13,550 nucleotides of DNA from Thermoproteati archaeon (GCA_023256295.1 JAGDXH010000030.1:1-13550); one strand, 5' to 3'. Counted from the first letter of the stretch, positions 1 to 7,115 are shown. Translations and numbers: made by a program. The notes: generated by a model from the sequence alone, not told the origin.

Positions 1-30
1 TGGCCCGGAGTTCAAGTCTCCGCGGGCCCA
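1..30 (+). tRNA. 3' end of a tRNA (partial, cut by window start)
   Basis: Bases 6-10 (CGGAG) pair with 18-22 (CTCCG) to make a five-pair T stem around the seven-base loop TTCAAGT, a normal T loop. Bases 23-29 (CGGGCCC) would be the 3' strand of the acceptor stem and base 30 (A) the discriminator. Bases 1-5 fit a short variable loop, which argues against Leu or Ser. CCA is not encoded, as is common in archaea. The matching 5' strand should be GGGCCCG just outside the window. The anticodon is not visible, so the amino acid cannot be named. Confidence 0.75.
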
Positions 31-540
31 CACGCCCAGCTTTACTTCCAATGGATCTGGCAATGAAACAAAATTCCTTTCAAAACCACGGAGTCGTGAC
101 CTGCGTGGCTGATCTACTCGCCTGGACGAACTTGAAGATTCGCAACGGTGCTTCATTTTGTCGAATAGGAGAGACAAACGATCTCGCTGGCTGAGCAACG
201 CAGGCCCTTTCCCTCTGGCTCAAAGCGCCTTGTACTGGCCTTCAACCCACTAAACTTCAGCACAAGCAGGAGGTTCAAGAAACGCCAAACTCGGAGACCA
301 AAAAAACCGATTGACTCCCATAGATACGAACTTCCAGCAACTCAACAGGGCGCTCCACGAACCCTTTGAGGCAAAAACATCCTCGGCGATCTTTGCTGCC
401 CGTAACATCCTCTCATCCATGAAGGAATTGAGGTTCCTGATTCAACGAAGCGTAGGTAACATGAGATGAACTTCAGAGATGGTTTTAGTGCGTCAATCTC
501 CGCGACTTTCGGCCTAGTTCGTCACTGGTTGACCCAAAAA
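31..540. other. 510-base stretch without a supported gene
   Basis: No recognisable protein or RNA was found. Small open frames exist: 51-194 on plus (47 codons from ATG), 254-469 on plus (about 70 codons, possible TTG start at 311), and a minus frame from an ATG at 420 running to about base 250. None has a clear TATA-like box at the right distance or a family resemblance, and the last two cover the same DNA on opposite strands. The stretch may hold the tRNA terminator, decayed sequence or an unrecognised small RNA. Confidence 0.4.
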
Positions 541-549
541 TGCTTAAAC
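541..549 (+). promoter_or_regulatory. TATA-like box of the racemase gene
   Basis: The bases TGCTTAAAC lie with their centre about 24 bases before the ATG at 570, the spacing expected for leaderless archaeal transcription. This favours 570 over the in-frame ATG at 540, which would overlap the box. Confidence 0.55.
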
Positions 550-569
550 TTCTAGCAGCGAACAACTTC

Positions 570-1643
570 ATGCCTGCTCCCGTTAAGATCGGCTTGCTGG
601 GAGGCATTGGACCAGAGTCCTCAGCCAGATTCTATGAGAGGATGATCCTAGAACTCCAGAGGAGAGGATGCATAACCAAGAACCAAGACTATCCTCAGAT
701 CCTCATAAACAGCATTCCAGCAAGCGAGTTTCCGCCTGAACCCTTTCATGCGAGTTCCATAGAAGACATAGACCCTCTTTATGTCAAGGGGCTAAGGGAG
801 CTAGACCAGTTGAGCCCGGACTTTGTCGCAGTGATCTGCAACTCCGCTCACGCGTTTTTCGCAGAGCTTCAGAGGACCTGTACTTCCCCTTTGGTGAACC
901 TTCCTCAAGAGGTCCACAGCGAGTTGCTGAGGAAGGGGGCTAGGAGGACGGTGATCCTTGGTACTCCCTGGACGATAAAGACCGGGCTTTACTCGTTTTC
1001 GGATGTTCAGCCAATTCTCATGGAAGATCAGGATCTGCAAATCCTTTACAGGTCAATATACGCCTTCAACGTCGGTAGCGAGCCAAGGATCCTGAAAAGG
1101 TCCTTGGTAGATCTGGCCAACAAATACCTGGATAGAGGGGCAGACACCGTGGTGCTTGGCTGCACTGAGGTTTCCCTCCTGCTGGAAAGCGAACCTCTTC
1201 CAAAAGTTGACACATACAGTGTGCTTCTGGAAGCCGTCATAAAGAAATTTTGTGCACTTAGAGAGAGGGCTCTAAACGACGGAACGCGAACTGTTTCTTT
1301 TGGTGAAAGCATAGTACGCAGAAAATACAGAGAAAATCAGGAAAGCAGCCAGTCCGACGAGGACGGGCTCGCTCACAGACAAGAACGTACCGTAGAACAC
1401 GAAGCCCAGGACAGCAATGGCGGCTCCGACCAGCAGCAGGTCGACCGGGCTGATCTTTCCTCCTTCCTTCTTGTGAAGAGCCGGATAGGATACGTTTACA
1501 ACGGCGTGGACAAGCAGGGTACCCAGAGTGGCCGCGGTAGCAGTCATCAAGAACGCATTGAAGCCTCCAAGTACGAGGGTCCCAAACGTCGCCACAAGCA
1601 TGGCCGAAACAAACGTCGTGAAGGCAGCAACGTGAGGAGTTAG
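570..1643 (+). CDS. Aspartate/glutamate racemase family protein with an antisense-read tail
   Basis: Cofactor-independent amino-acid racemases of this family use two cysteines to invert the alpha carbon of Asp, Glu or relatives in the cytoplasm. Numbered from the ATG at 540, the protein shows an N-terminal GLLGGIGPESS glycine turn, the first catalytic Cys100 in ICNSAHAFF and the second, Cys208, in VLGCTE. I prefer the start at 570 (MPAPVKIGLLGG) because a TATA-like box sits 24 bases before it and family members begin just before this strand. The racemase fold ends near residue 243 (about base 1268), four bases short of the permease stop. The remaining 120-odd residues are hydrophilic, low in family character and read antisense to the permease coding end, so the true stop may have been lost or frameshifted. 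Substrate (Asp, Glu or hydantoin-like) cannot be decided. Confidence 0.8.
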   Translation: MPAPVKIGLLGGIGPESSARFYERMILELQRRGCITKNQDYPQILINSIPASEFPPEPFHASSIEDIDPLYVKGLRELDQLSPDFVAVICNSAHAFFAELQRTCTSPLVNLPQEVHSELLRKGARRTVILGTPWTIKTGLYSFSDVQPILMEDQDLQILYRSIYAFNVGSEPRILKRSLVDLANKYLDRGADTVVLGCTEVSLLLESEPLPKVDTYSVLLEAVIKKFCALRERALNDGTRTVSFGESIVRRKYRENQESSQSDEDGLAHRQERTVEHEAQDSNGGSDQQQVDRADLSSFLLVKSRIGYVYNGVDKQGTQSGRGSSHQERIEASKYEGPKRRHKHGRNKRREGSNVRS

Positions 1644-2645
1644 ACGCTTGGAGTGAACGCTGGAAAGCCTGGATGAAACCAGCCCATCTCTCCCCATACC
1701 ATACAAGACCCTCGAGGTGCTGTTTGTGAGTACGACTGCGCTCGTGAACAGGCTGTTTATGAATAGGATCGCAAGCACGGCGGCCGCCACCGGGCTTATC
1801 TCCGAGTAAACGAGAGAAACGCCTGGCACCAGAGCGCTTGCGTACGTCCCCATCTGAGAAGGCCCCCACGAGACCGTGAAGGCGTAAGAAGTGAATATGA
1901 AGAAGGCGCCCAGTATCATGACCGTGAGCAACAGTGCTTTGCTGATGCTCGACTTCGCCTTCTTGGCCTCTTCACCCAATGGTGTGGCGTTTCCGTAACC
2001 AGCGAACGCCGTGTACATGAACAAGGTCCCCAGAGCTATGCCAGCCAAGCCGCCGCTAGCGTACTTAGGAGTGAATACCGCAAAGGTGTTATTTTTGCTC
2101 ATGAAAACAAGGGCCGCAGCCAATGCCGAGACCGTGATCATCTCAATCGCACCCATCACGGTCGAGTAGACCGTGGATTCCCTTATGCCCGAGTAGGAGA
2201 GAGCGAAGCTCAGACTGAGATCTGCTGCAAGTATCAAGAACCACAGGTAGCCAGGAATGCTCAAGTTAAAAACCGAAGAGAGCATGGCAGGAACAAAGAC
2301 GGCCATGCTAAGCCCAACGAGAGCTATGGCCATCACTTGGTAAAAAACATACATCATTCCCGTGAAGGCCGCAACAGCAACTCCGTTTCCTGCCTTGGAG
2401 TACTCATAGTAACCGCCGGCTCCAGCCACCCTCAGGGAGACCCTGCTTATTATGAGAGCGTTTATCAAGACCAACAAAAAAGCTATGAAGGCACTCAACG
2501 GAAGAGAGCCAAGTGCGAAGGCTGCCGCTCCGGTCAGTGTAGCAACAGCGGCACCTGCTGGAGCCACGGCGGCTATCCCCTGAAACAGGACTTCCGCAAA
2601 GCCTATGGCGTCACTTCTCAACTTACCTGTTTTTGTCTGGGACAT
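1272..2645 (-). CDS. APC-superfamily amino-acid permease
   Basis: This is a hydrophobic protein of about 457 residues with roughly twelve membrane segments, typical for amino acid/polyamine/organocation secondary transporters in the cytoplasmic membrane. The first segment carries GIAAVAPAGAA, the glycine-rich unwound helix that binds substrate in the family. It is followed by GAGGYYEYSKAG after segment 2 and a FAGYGNATPLGEEAKKAK segment, the usual conserved loop. The start MSQTKTGK at 2645 is preferred; the frame is open back to 2705 but those 20 residues are Cys-rich and not family-like. A TATA-like box (2674-2684) and an inverted repeat next to this start support it. The gene converges with the racemase gene and diverges from a THUMP gene. 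The solute cannot be read from the sequence. Confidence 0.88.
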   Translation of the reverse strand: MSQTKTGKLRSDAIGFAEVLFQGIAAVAPAGAAVATLTGAAAFALGSLPLSAFIAFLLVLINALIISRVSLRVAGAGGYYEYSKAGNGVAVAAFTGMMYVFYQVMAIALVGLSMAVFVPAMLSSVFNLSIPGYLWFLILAADLSLSFALSYSGIRESTVYSTVMGAIEMITVSALAAALVFMSKNNTFAVFTPKYASGGLAGIALGTLFMYTAFAGYGNATPLGEEAKKAKSSISKALLLTVMILGAFFIFTSYAFTVSWGPSQMGTYASALVPGVSLVYSEISPVAAAVLAILFINSLFTSAVVLTNSTSRVLYGMGRDGLVSSRLSSVHSKRLTPHVAAFTTFVSAMLVATFGTLVLGGFNAFLMTATAATLGTLLVHAVVNVSYPALHKKEGGKISPVDLLLVGAAIAVLGFVFYGTFLSVSEPVLVGLAAFLIFSVFSAYYAFTKRNSSRSVV

Positions 2646-2646
2646 G

Positions 2647-2667
2647 TTTATACACGAAGGTATACAA
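2647..2667. promoter_or_regulatory. Inverted repeat at the permease start, candidate operator
   Basis: TATAC (2649-2653) and GTATA (2660-2664) are perfect inverted arms around a six-base spacer, with a looser match outward (TTT on both sides). The dyad begins two bases before the permease ATG and covers the expected transcription start, so a bound protein could block the permease promoter. The regulator is unknown; this is inference from position and symmetry. Confidence 0.35.
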
Positions 2668-2673
2668 ATGGAC

Positions 2674-2684
2674 ATAATTAAGCA
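2674..2684 (-). promoter_or_regulatory. TATA-like box of the permease gene
   Basis: On minus the sequence reads GCTTAATTATG. Its centre is about 34 bases before the ATG at 2645, which would give a leader of about 8 bases. Confidence 0.4.
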
Positions 2685-2723
2685 TTTTGGTTCACACATG
2701 ACCACATATCATGTAGCCGCTAG

Positions 2724-2732
2724 GCATTTATC
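2724..2732 (+). promoter_or_regulatory. TATA-like box of the first THUMP gene
   Basis: GCATTTATC is centred about 24 bases before the ATG at 2752, the same spacing seen at most other genes here. It supports 2752 as a leaderless start rather than upstream in-frame ATGs at 2605, 2668 or 2698. Confidence 0.5.
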
Positions 2733-2751
2733 TGCCCGGCAGGTATTCGAA

Positions 2752-3255
2752 ATGGTAGAGCTCCTCGGCATCGTTACCACCAAACCGGGCTCGGAAAGTA
2801 GAGCCCTGTCTGAGCTCCAGAACCTGTTCCAGAGGTACAACGTCAACGCTGAAGCCCAGGCATCGCGGACGCCCGGCGTGATCGAAATGCGCGGCAGCAC
2901 CCCAAAGGGGCTTCTGGCGGCAGCCATTTCCAGGAACAAGCTGGCGTTCGTCAACAAAGCGATACTCTTCCACGCCGTGTCGCAAGCGGATCTGAGGTCC
3001 ATCTCAGAGACCGCATCTCGTGCTGTTAGAAGCTTCGCGATGAACCACAAGGCAGATAGCTTTAAGGTTCGCACGGAGCAGAGGTCTGCAGGCCTCGGGG
3101 AAGGGGGCAAGCTCAAAGCCCATGAAGTCGATGTCTTTGTCGGCGACTTCATCCGCCGGGAGCTGGGCCTGAGAGTAGAACTTGAGACTCCTTCGCTCAC
3201 GGTCCTAGTGGAACTGCTCGGAGACGAGGCAGGAATCGCCCTGATCCCTGGATAG
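2752..3255 (+). CDS. THUMP-domain RNA-binding protein
   Basis: The product is about 167 residues. THUMP domains bind the acceptor end of tRNA and deliver it to partner modification enzymes (thiolation, methylation, acetylation). An N-terminal ferredoxin-like half (VTTKPGSESRALSELQNLF) is followed by the THUMP half: SFKVRTEQRS, then an amphipathic helix with DVFVGDFIRRELGL, VELETPSL, and the closing strand VLVELLGDEAGIALIPG, which matches the usual end of the fold, so the gene looks complete. No catalytic domain is present, hence it probably acts as an adaptor. The start at 2752 is chosen from the TATA-like box; the frame is open further upstream into the permease start region. It lies one gene-length before a second THUMP gene on the same strand. 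The specific modification is not known. Confidence 0.7.
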   Translation: MVELLGIVTTKPGSESRALSELQNLFQRYNVNAEAQASRTPGVIEMRGSTPKGLLAAAISRNKLAFVNKAILFHAVSQADLRSISETASRAVRSFAMNHKADSFKVRTEQRSAGLGEGGKLKAHEVDVFVGDFIRRELGLRVELETPSLTVLVELLGDEAGIALIPG

Positions 3256-3586
3256 AGACTATGCGCAGATTGCACAGAAATCTTGGGTTGTTGATCGACC
3301 GCTTTTCCGCCGTCCCTCGGTAGCTGCCGCTTAGCTCGAAGGAGTCGACGGTCAGTCTGTAACTTGTGCTGCGAAGGTTGAGGGGCAAGGAGCGCCAGAC
3401 TTCGACTCCATGAGTCAGGCACGCGGGAATGGCGCATGCTCAAATGCACGGGGTCCTGAACCAGGACACAAGGAACGATGACCTTCGGTCTTGGCCTTCA
3501 CCCGCGTTGAGCGCGGAGGCTCCTCAACTCCTCATGGACAAAGAACTTCATCGGCTCAAGCTTAAAACCGACCAGAGGGACAACTC
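3256..3586. other. 331-base gap between the two THUMP genes
   Basis: I see no supported gene here apart from the promoter of the next gene. Open minus frames in this stretch continue antisense through the first THUMP gene and have Arg/Ser/Pro-rich, non-protein-like composition. An ACAGAAA string near 3277 recalls a conserved piece of RNase P RNA, but the other conserved blocks are not seen. A small RNA cannot be excluded. Confidence 0.4.
3560..3568 (+). promoter_or_regulatory. TATA-like box of the Tan1-like gene
   Basis: AGCTTAAAA lies about 23 bases before the ATG at 3587; there is no convincing Shine-Dalgarno sequence between them. Confidence 0.55.
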
Positions 3587-4201
3587 ATGTGCTCTTATAA
3601 CCTGCTGATCTCCTGCCCAAGGGGGAAAGAGGCCAGAGCGATGGCAGAGGCACACTACCTGATGGACGACGTTGGAGATTCTTCGGCGACTTTCTGGAAG
3701 ACAAGGTACTCGGGCCTCATCAAGGGCAGGACCTCGTTGAACCCAGTTGACGTAGTTGCCGCGCTCAGAACCCTTGCTTTGGACAGCCCTTGGAAGTTCA
3801 GATACGTACTGAAGGTGGTGCCAGTCCAGCTGATAGTGCCGGCGACGTCAGAGGGAATTAGAGAAGCGGCTGGCTGGGCCGCCCAGAACGTTGGCGGGTG
3901 CAGCAGCTATAGGATAACCCTTAGATGCAGGACTTGCAAGTTACCTACCAAAGAAATCTTAGATGGGTTGGCATCTGCCATAGACGTGCCCGTAAACCTG
4001 ACGAACCCAACGTGCGTGGTCCTTGTCGAGCACGTAGAGGGTGAGCTCGCGCTGTGCGCCCTAAGACAACCACTTTTCTCTCTTGGCCGCACGATGGCAG
4101 GCCAAGAAGCTCTCGTGAAAGTACGAAATCGCTGGATGTATATCCCCATCTGCTGCGCTATCTTCTTCAGCCTGGCAATCCTGTCAGGGGTCGACGGGTG
4201 A
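3587..4201 (+). CDS. Tan1-like THUMP-domain protein (tRNA acetylation adaptor type)
   Basis: Archaeal proteins of this group (COG1818 style) are related to yeast Tan1, the tRNA-binding partner of the Kre33/TmcA acetyltransferase in N4-acetylcytidine synthesis. The family pattern is clear: LLISCPRGKEARAMAEAHYLM at the N terminus, SGLIKGRTSLNPVDVVAALR, WKFRYVLKVVPVQLIVPAT, YRITLRCRTCKLPTKEILDGLA, then VPVNLTNPTCVVLVEHVEGELALCALRQPLFSL. The fold should end near residue 167 (about base 4088). The last 37 residues (from about 168) are read antisense to the end of htpX and include a hydrophobic stretch that is probably meaningless. No acetyltransferase domain is present. The tRNA-acetylation role is inferred from family; another tRNA modification is possible. 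Confidence 0.75.
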   Translation: MCSYNLLISCPRGKEARAMAEAHYLMDDVGDSSATFWKTRYSGLIKGRTSLNPVDVVAALRTLALDSPWKFRYVLKVVPVQLIVPATSEGIREAAGWAAQNVGGCSSYRITLRCRTCKLPTKEILDGLASAIDVPVNLTNPTCVVLVEHVEGELALCALRQPLFSLGRTMAGQEALVKVRNRWMYIPICCAIFFSLAILSGVDG

Positions 4202-5031
4202 GTCGAAAGCATTCCGCTGAGGCCACCCCTGAATGGGCTAGCTATCCAAAGTGATGATGTTGAGGGGTTGACCTTGAGGGGAGCCCCAGCCCTCACGTAC
4301 GCCTCGATCTTGGTCAAGGCGGATATCAGGTAATCGGGCCTACCTGTGAGCTTGGCGCTAGCTTCATCTGCATAGTACTCTCTGCTTCTCGATATGGCCA
4401 TTTGTATGAACAAAGCCCCTATGGGCGCCATCAGTGTGGCTCCAAGAAGCCCTATCGCCTCTCCCTCTCTTCTTGCACCTCCTCCCATGCCTCCGAACAA
4501 GAGGGCAAACTCGGCGATGTAACCCAGGTATGATATTGCAGTTGCCATAGCAGCGGCCAAAGTCGCTACCAATATGTCGTGGTGTATTATGTGACCCGTC
4601 TCGTGCCCAAGCACCCCCATGAGTTCACGATCATCCATTGTCGCTAGCAAACCTGTGGTCACAGCTATCACGGCGTTTTTCTCGTTCCGACCAGTGGCAA
4701 AGGCGTTGGGCTGTGGGGAATCTACTACTGCTACCCTGGGCTTCGGTATGCCAGCAGCCTCGGCCAGCTGTGAAACTATCCTGTGTACTCTGGGCGCTTC
4801 CTCTTCACTCACTATCTTCGCATGAGACGCCCTCAGCACCATGTTAGAGCTGAAGTAATAACTGATGAAGTTGACCCCAAGGGCAATGACCAGCGCCCAA
4901 GTGACGGCGGAGATCGGAGAGACCCCCAAGAAGAAGACACCGACCGCATATCCAATCGCGAAGAGAAGAGCCCCAAGCATCATGAAAAGACCAACCAACT
5001 TGGCTGCCATTGCCCCACTCATGGTGATCAC
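3907..5031 (-). CDS. htpX: HtpX-type membrane zinc metalloprotease
   Basis: HtpX proteases (M48 family) sit in the cytoplasmic membrane and degrade misfolded membrane proteins. Numbering from the GTG at 5031, membrane segments lie at about 8-34, 40-62, 155-180 and 192-214. The zinc site is HETGH at 143-147, with the third ligand Glu218 in SRSREYYADEASA; STHPSTPDRIARLKKIA at 276-292 is the usual C-terminal end. ATG at 5022 is an equally good start; a TTTAAA box at 5054-5059 is 25 bases before 5031 and 34 before 5022. The family core ends near residue 296 (about base 4146), yet the frame stays open for 78 more residues, antisense to the Tan1-like gene. That tail is Arg/Ser/Thr-rich and not family-like, so it is either a real extension or a sign of a lost stop. 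Confidence 0.88.
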   Translation of the reverse strand: MITMSGAMAAKLVGLFMMLGALLFAIGYAVGVFFLGVSPISAVTWALVIALGVNFISYYFSSNMVLRASHAKIVSEEEAPRVHRIVSQLAEAAGIPKPRVAVVDSPQPNAFATGRNEKNAVIAVTTGLLATMDDRELMGVLGHETGHIIHHDILVATLAAAMATAISYLGYIAEFALLFGGMGGGARREGEAIGLLGATLMAPIGALFIQMAISRSREYYADEASAKLTGRPDYLISALTKIEAYVRAGAPLKVNPSTSSLWIASPFRGGLSGMLSTHPSTPDRIARLKKIAQQMGIYIQRFRTFTRASWPAIVRPREKSGCLRAHSASSPSTCSTRTTHVGFVRFTGTSMADANPSKISLVGNLQVLHLRVIL

Positions 5032-5219
5032 CGTGACAACTAGGCACGCCGCATTTAAACCTGACGCACAGACATCGTCTGCAGTCCCGGTTCAGCACAG
5101 GGCGCGTTGGAAGACCGCCAAGTTGGGCAAATTTCTCTTGGCGATGACTTAACAGAGAGGCAAGGCCAAAAGGTGCCCTTGCCAGTTCATTTGTCATCGA
5201 TCAGCTTTAAGGAAAAGGT
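5032..5219. other. Gap between ychF and htpX
   Basis: It holds the htpX promoter and, just after the ychF stop, a T-rich run on minus (CCTTTTCCTT, about 5211-5219) that could act as a weak archaeal terminator. No small gene or RNA is supported. Confidence 0.4.
5054..5059 (-). promoter_or_regulatory. TATA-like box of htpX
   Basis: TTTAAA lies 23-28 bases before the GTG at 5031, so transcription should begin at or next to that codon; the ATG at 5022 would then have a leader of about 9 bases. Confidence 0.55.
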
Positions 5220-6419
5220 TCACGGCCTCCTGGAGGAATATATCTTGATCACAGCCCCATCAGAGATGGGTTTATCCTCTGGAAGCCGTTGCTTGGTCAC
5301 GGCATCCAGAGCGTAGAGATATCCCTCACCTATCTCCGTGTGTATCTTGTAAGCCAGGTCCCTTGGAGTGGTACCCTTCTTGACCAAATAGGCATCTGGG
5401 AGCACTCTCCCCTTGGAGTCTGAGAACCTACTGGCATCCTCTACGGGGTAAACTACGATGGCCCCGTACTGCCGCAAGACGGCTTCGTTTAAGGCCTGCT
5501 GAACGCCAGTCGATCCCCACTTTTTCAGCATAACCGATATCCTCTTCAACGCGTCCTCTTGTGCTGAGGTCATAGGTGCCCCTGGCATGACCTCAAAGTC
5601 CTGATCACCGGGCAAGTACTTTATCAAGCCCTTCTCGGAGGCCAATCTCAGGGCAACTTCTGCCTCGGCTATTGTGGGAACCACGGGCCACTTTAACCTT
5701 CTCTTCATGCCATCTATGTTGGGCTCTGCCTCCTTCATGTCTGCCTTGTTTGCAACTATCACAGTGGGCTTGGTGTCGCGAACGGCAGATGAGAAAGCCA
5801 GCACATCTTCATCTCTCCAAGATGAGAGCTTGGCAGAACCCAGCCCAGAGCGCTGCAGCGCCTCCTCGACTTGAGATCTGGAGACGGATAGACCAGCCAA
5901 CTTCTCACTCAAAGCAGCAACTGGATCGCCATGAAGCGTCTCGGACGTACGAACTGTCTTGGACCAGTCCCTCTGAAGGACCGAAGCCATCCAGCGGACT
6001 ATCTCCTCGTCTATTTCAACAACGTCCTCCATTGGATCCCTCGTCCCAGGCGGGACCTTGTTGCCATCCTCATCCGTGCTACCCGCAGCGTCAACGACAT
6101 GCATCAAGACGTCAGCTTGCCTCATGTCATCCAAAAATTGATTGCCCAACCCCCTACCTTTCCAAGCTCCTTTAACCAAACCAGCCACGTCCAGAAGCTC
6201 AATTGGCACAAACCTGTTCCCATCAATGCACCTTGAATTTCTGGGCTGATCCTGCACGCCAAGCCTCTTGCACGCGCAGGGTACCCTCACGGCTCCCATA
6301 CCCACGTTCGGTTTTATGGTCGTGAAGGGCACGTCGTCAATGGCCACGGGAATCATGGTCGAGGCCTTGAAGAACGTGGATTTCCCGACGTTGGTCTTGC
6401 CTACTATGCCAACAAGCAT
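5220..6419 (-). CDS. ychF: YchF/OLA1-family P-loop NTPase (archaeal type)
   Basis: The YchF/OLA1 family are translation-associated NTPases that bind ribosomes; many prefer ATP despite being in the GTPase superclass. The 399-residue protein begins directly at the G1 loop GIVGKTNVGKST (4-15), then TTIKPNVGM (33-41, switch I region), DVAGLVKGA (77-85, G3) and NKAD (224-227, G4). A C-terminal TGS domain covers about 318-398 (VVYPVEDAS, LVKKGTTPRDLAYKIH, DGAVIKIYS). The cysteine group C48-x-C50 and C64 within the archaeal-style segment CACKRLG...PRNSRC is typical of archaeal members. Length is normal. It is divergent from rpl15e over a 70-base shared promoter region, matching a translation role. 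The start at 6419 is fixed by the G1 loop and a TATA-like box 25 bases before it. Confidence 0.93.
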   Translation of the reverse strand: MLVGIVGKTNVGKSTFFKASTMIPVAIDDVPFTTIKPNVGMGAVRVPCACKRLGVQDQPRNSRCIDGNRFVPIELLDVAGLVKGAWKGRGLGNQFLDDMRQADVLMHVVDAAGSTDEDGNKVPPGTRDPMEDVVEIDEEIVRWMASVLQRDWSKTVRTSETLHGDPVAALSEKLAGLSVSRSQVEEALQRSGLGSAKLSSWRDEDVLAFSSAVRDTKPTVIVANKADMKEAEPNIDGMKRRLKWPVVPTIAEAEVALRLASEKGLIKYLPGDQDFEVMPGAPMTSAQEDALKRISVMLKKWGSTGVQQALNEAVLRQYGAIVVYPVEDASRFSDSKGRVLPDAYLVKKGTTPRDLAYKIHTEIGEGYLYALDAVTKQRLPEDKPISDGAVIKIYSSRRP

Positions 6420-6439
6420 GGGAGGAGGGAGGGGGACAA

Positions 6440-6448
6440 ATTTATGCT
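6440..6448 (-). promoter_or_regulatory. TATA-like box of ychF
   Basis: On minus the A/T block CATAAATTT is centred about 25 bases before the ychF ATG. The sequence between is C-rich with no Shine-Dalgarno match, so the mRNA is probably leaderless. Confidence 0.5.
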
Positions 6449-6460
6449 TTTGCGAAGGTT

Positions 6461-6470
6461 AAGCTTAAAG
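6461..6470 (+). promoter_or_regulatory. TATA-like box of rpl15e
   Basis: AAGCTTAAAG is centred about 23 bases before the ATG at 6490. It sits back to back with the ychF box, making a compact divergent promoter for two translation genes. Confidence 0.6.
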
Positions 6471-6489
6471 CCGCGACATCTCAATCGGT

Positions 6490-7113
6490 ATGCCTAGCTT
6501 GGCTCAGTACAGGGCAGAGACATTTAAGCGGGAGCTCAGAGGAGACCTCTCGCCGTACCAAAGGTCAAAGTTAGTAGACTGGAGAAACGAAGAAAACGTG
6601 GTGAAGCTTGAAAGACCGACTCGGATCGACCGTGCCAGAGAGTTGGGCTACAAGGCCAAGTCGGGATTCATAGTTGCAAGGTCTGCGGCAAAAAAAGGCG
6701 GCTTTTTCGTGCCCAGACCTAGGGCAGCAAGAAGGCCAAAGAACATGGGCATAAGACTGATCCGGTACAACCTGAACGCTCAGACCTTGGCCGAGAGGAA
6801 GGCAGCAGAAAAGTTTCCCGGGTTGGAAGTATTGGGCAGCTACTACGTTGGAGAAGACGGGAAGCACAAGTGGTTCGAGGTCGTGCTGGTAGATCCCCAC
6901 AACCCATCAGTACTTTCAGATAAGGAGAGGAAGTGGATAGCAAATCCCTCTCAAAAGGGAAGGGTGTTCAGAGGGCTAACGGCAGCCGGAAAGAGGAGCA
7001 GGGGTCTGAGGAACAAGGCTTCCAAAGACGGATTCAGGGTCAGAGTGTTCAAGCACCGGAAAGCCACGTCAAAGCGTCGGCGAGCCAACGCGGATCTGAC
7101 TCGGTCGCCTTGA
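6490..7113 (+). CDS. rpl15e: Large-subunit ribosomal protein L15e
   Basis: L15e (eL15) is an rRNA-binding protein of the archaeal and eukaryotic 50S/60S subunit, absent from bacteria. The 207-residue, Lys/Arg-rich sequence follows the family throughout: VKLERPTRIDRARELGYKAKSGFIVARS, RPRAARRPKNMGI, AERKAAEKFPGLEVLGSYYVGEDGKHKWFEVVLVDPHNP and RVFRGLTAAGKRSRGLRNK. The last 30 residues are a basic tail of the kind usual in L15e. The start at 6490 gives MPSLAQYRAETFKREL and is supported by the TATA-like box. It is followed by a T5 run that fits an archaeal terminator. Complete, no oddity. Confidence 0.96.
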   Translation: MPSLAQYRAETFKRELRGDLSPYQRSKLVDWRNEENVVKLERPTRIDRARELGYKAKSGFIVARSAAKKGGFFVPRPRAARRPKNMGIRLIRYNLNAQTLAERKAAEKFPGLEVLGSYYVGEDGKHKWFEVVLVDPHNPSVLSDKERKWIANPSQKGRVFRGLTAAGKRSRGLRNKASKDGFRVRVFKHRKATSKRRRANADLTRSP

Positions 7114-7115
7114 GG

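Noticed and set aside
1..30. tRNA 3' end as an attachment site of an integrated element
   Set aside because: No second copy of the tRNA end and no integrase are visible in this window; the genes that follow look like ordinary chromosome.
1258..1869. 203-codon minus frame inside the permease gene
   Set aside because: It overlaps the permease in another frame, is Arg/Cys-rich and lacks any motif.
3270..3300. RNase P RNA-like string ACAGAAA in the gap between the THUMP genes
   Set aside because: Only one short conserved element is present; the other universally conserved blocks are not found at suitable distances.
2709..3449. 246-codon open frame on minus antisense to the first THUMP gene
   Set aside because: Ser/Arg/Pro-rich composition, no family pattern and complete overlap with a recognised gene; a shadow of codon bias.
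4252..4275. C/D-box-like GTGATGATG string on plus
   Set aside because: It lies inside htpX coding sequence and lacks the matching second pair of boxes.
5672..6175. 167-codon plus frame antisense to ychF
   Set aside because: Lies wholly within the conserved ychF gene; Pro/Ser/His-rich and unlike a real protein.
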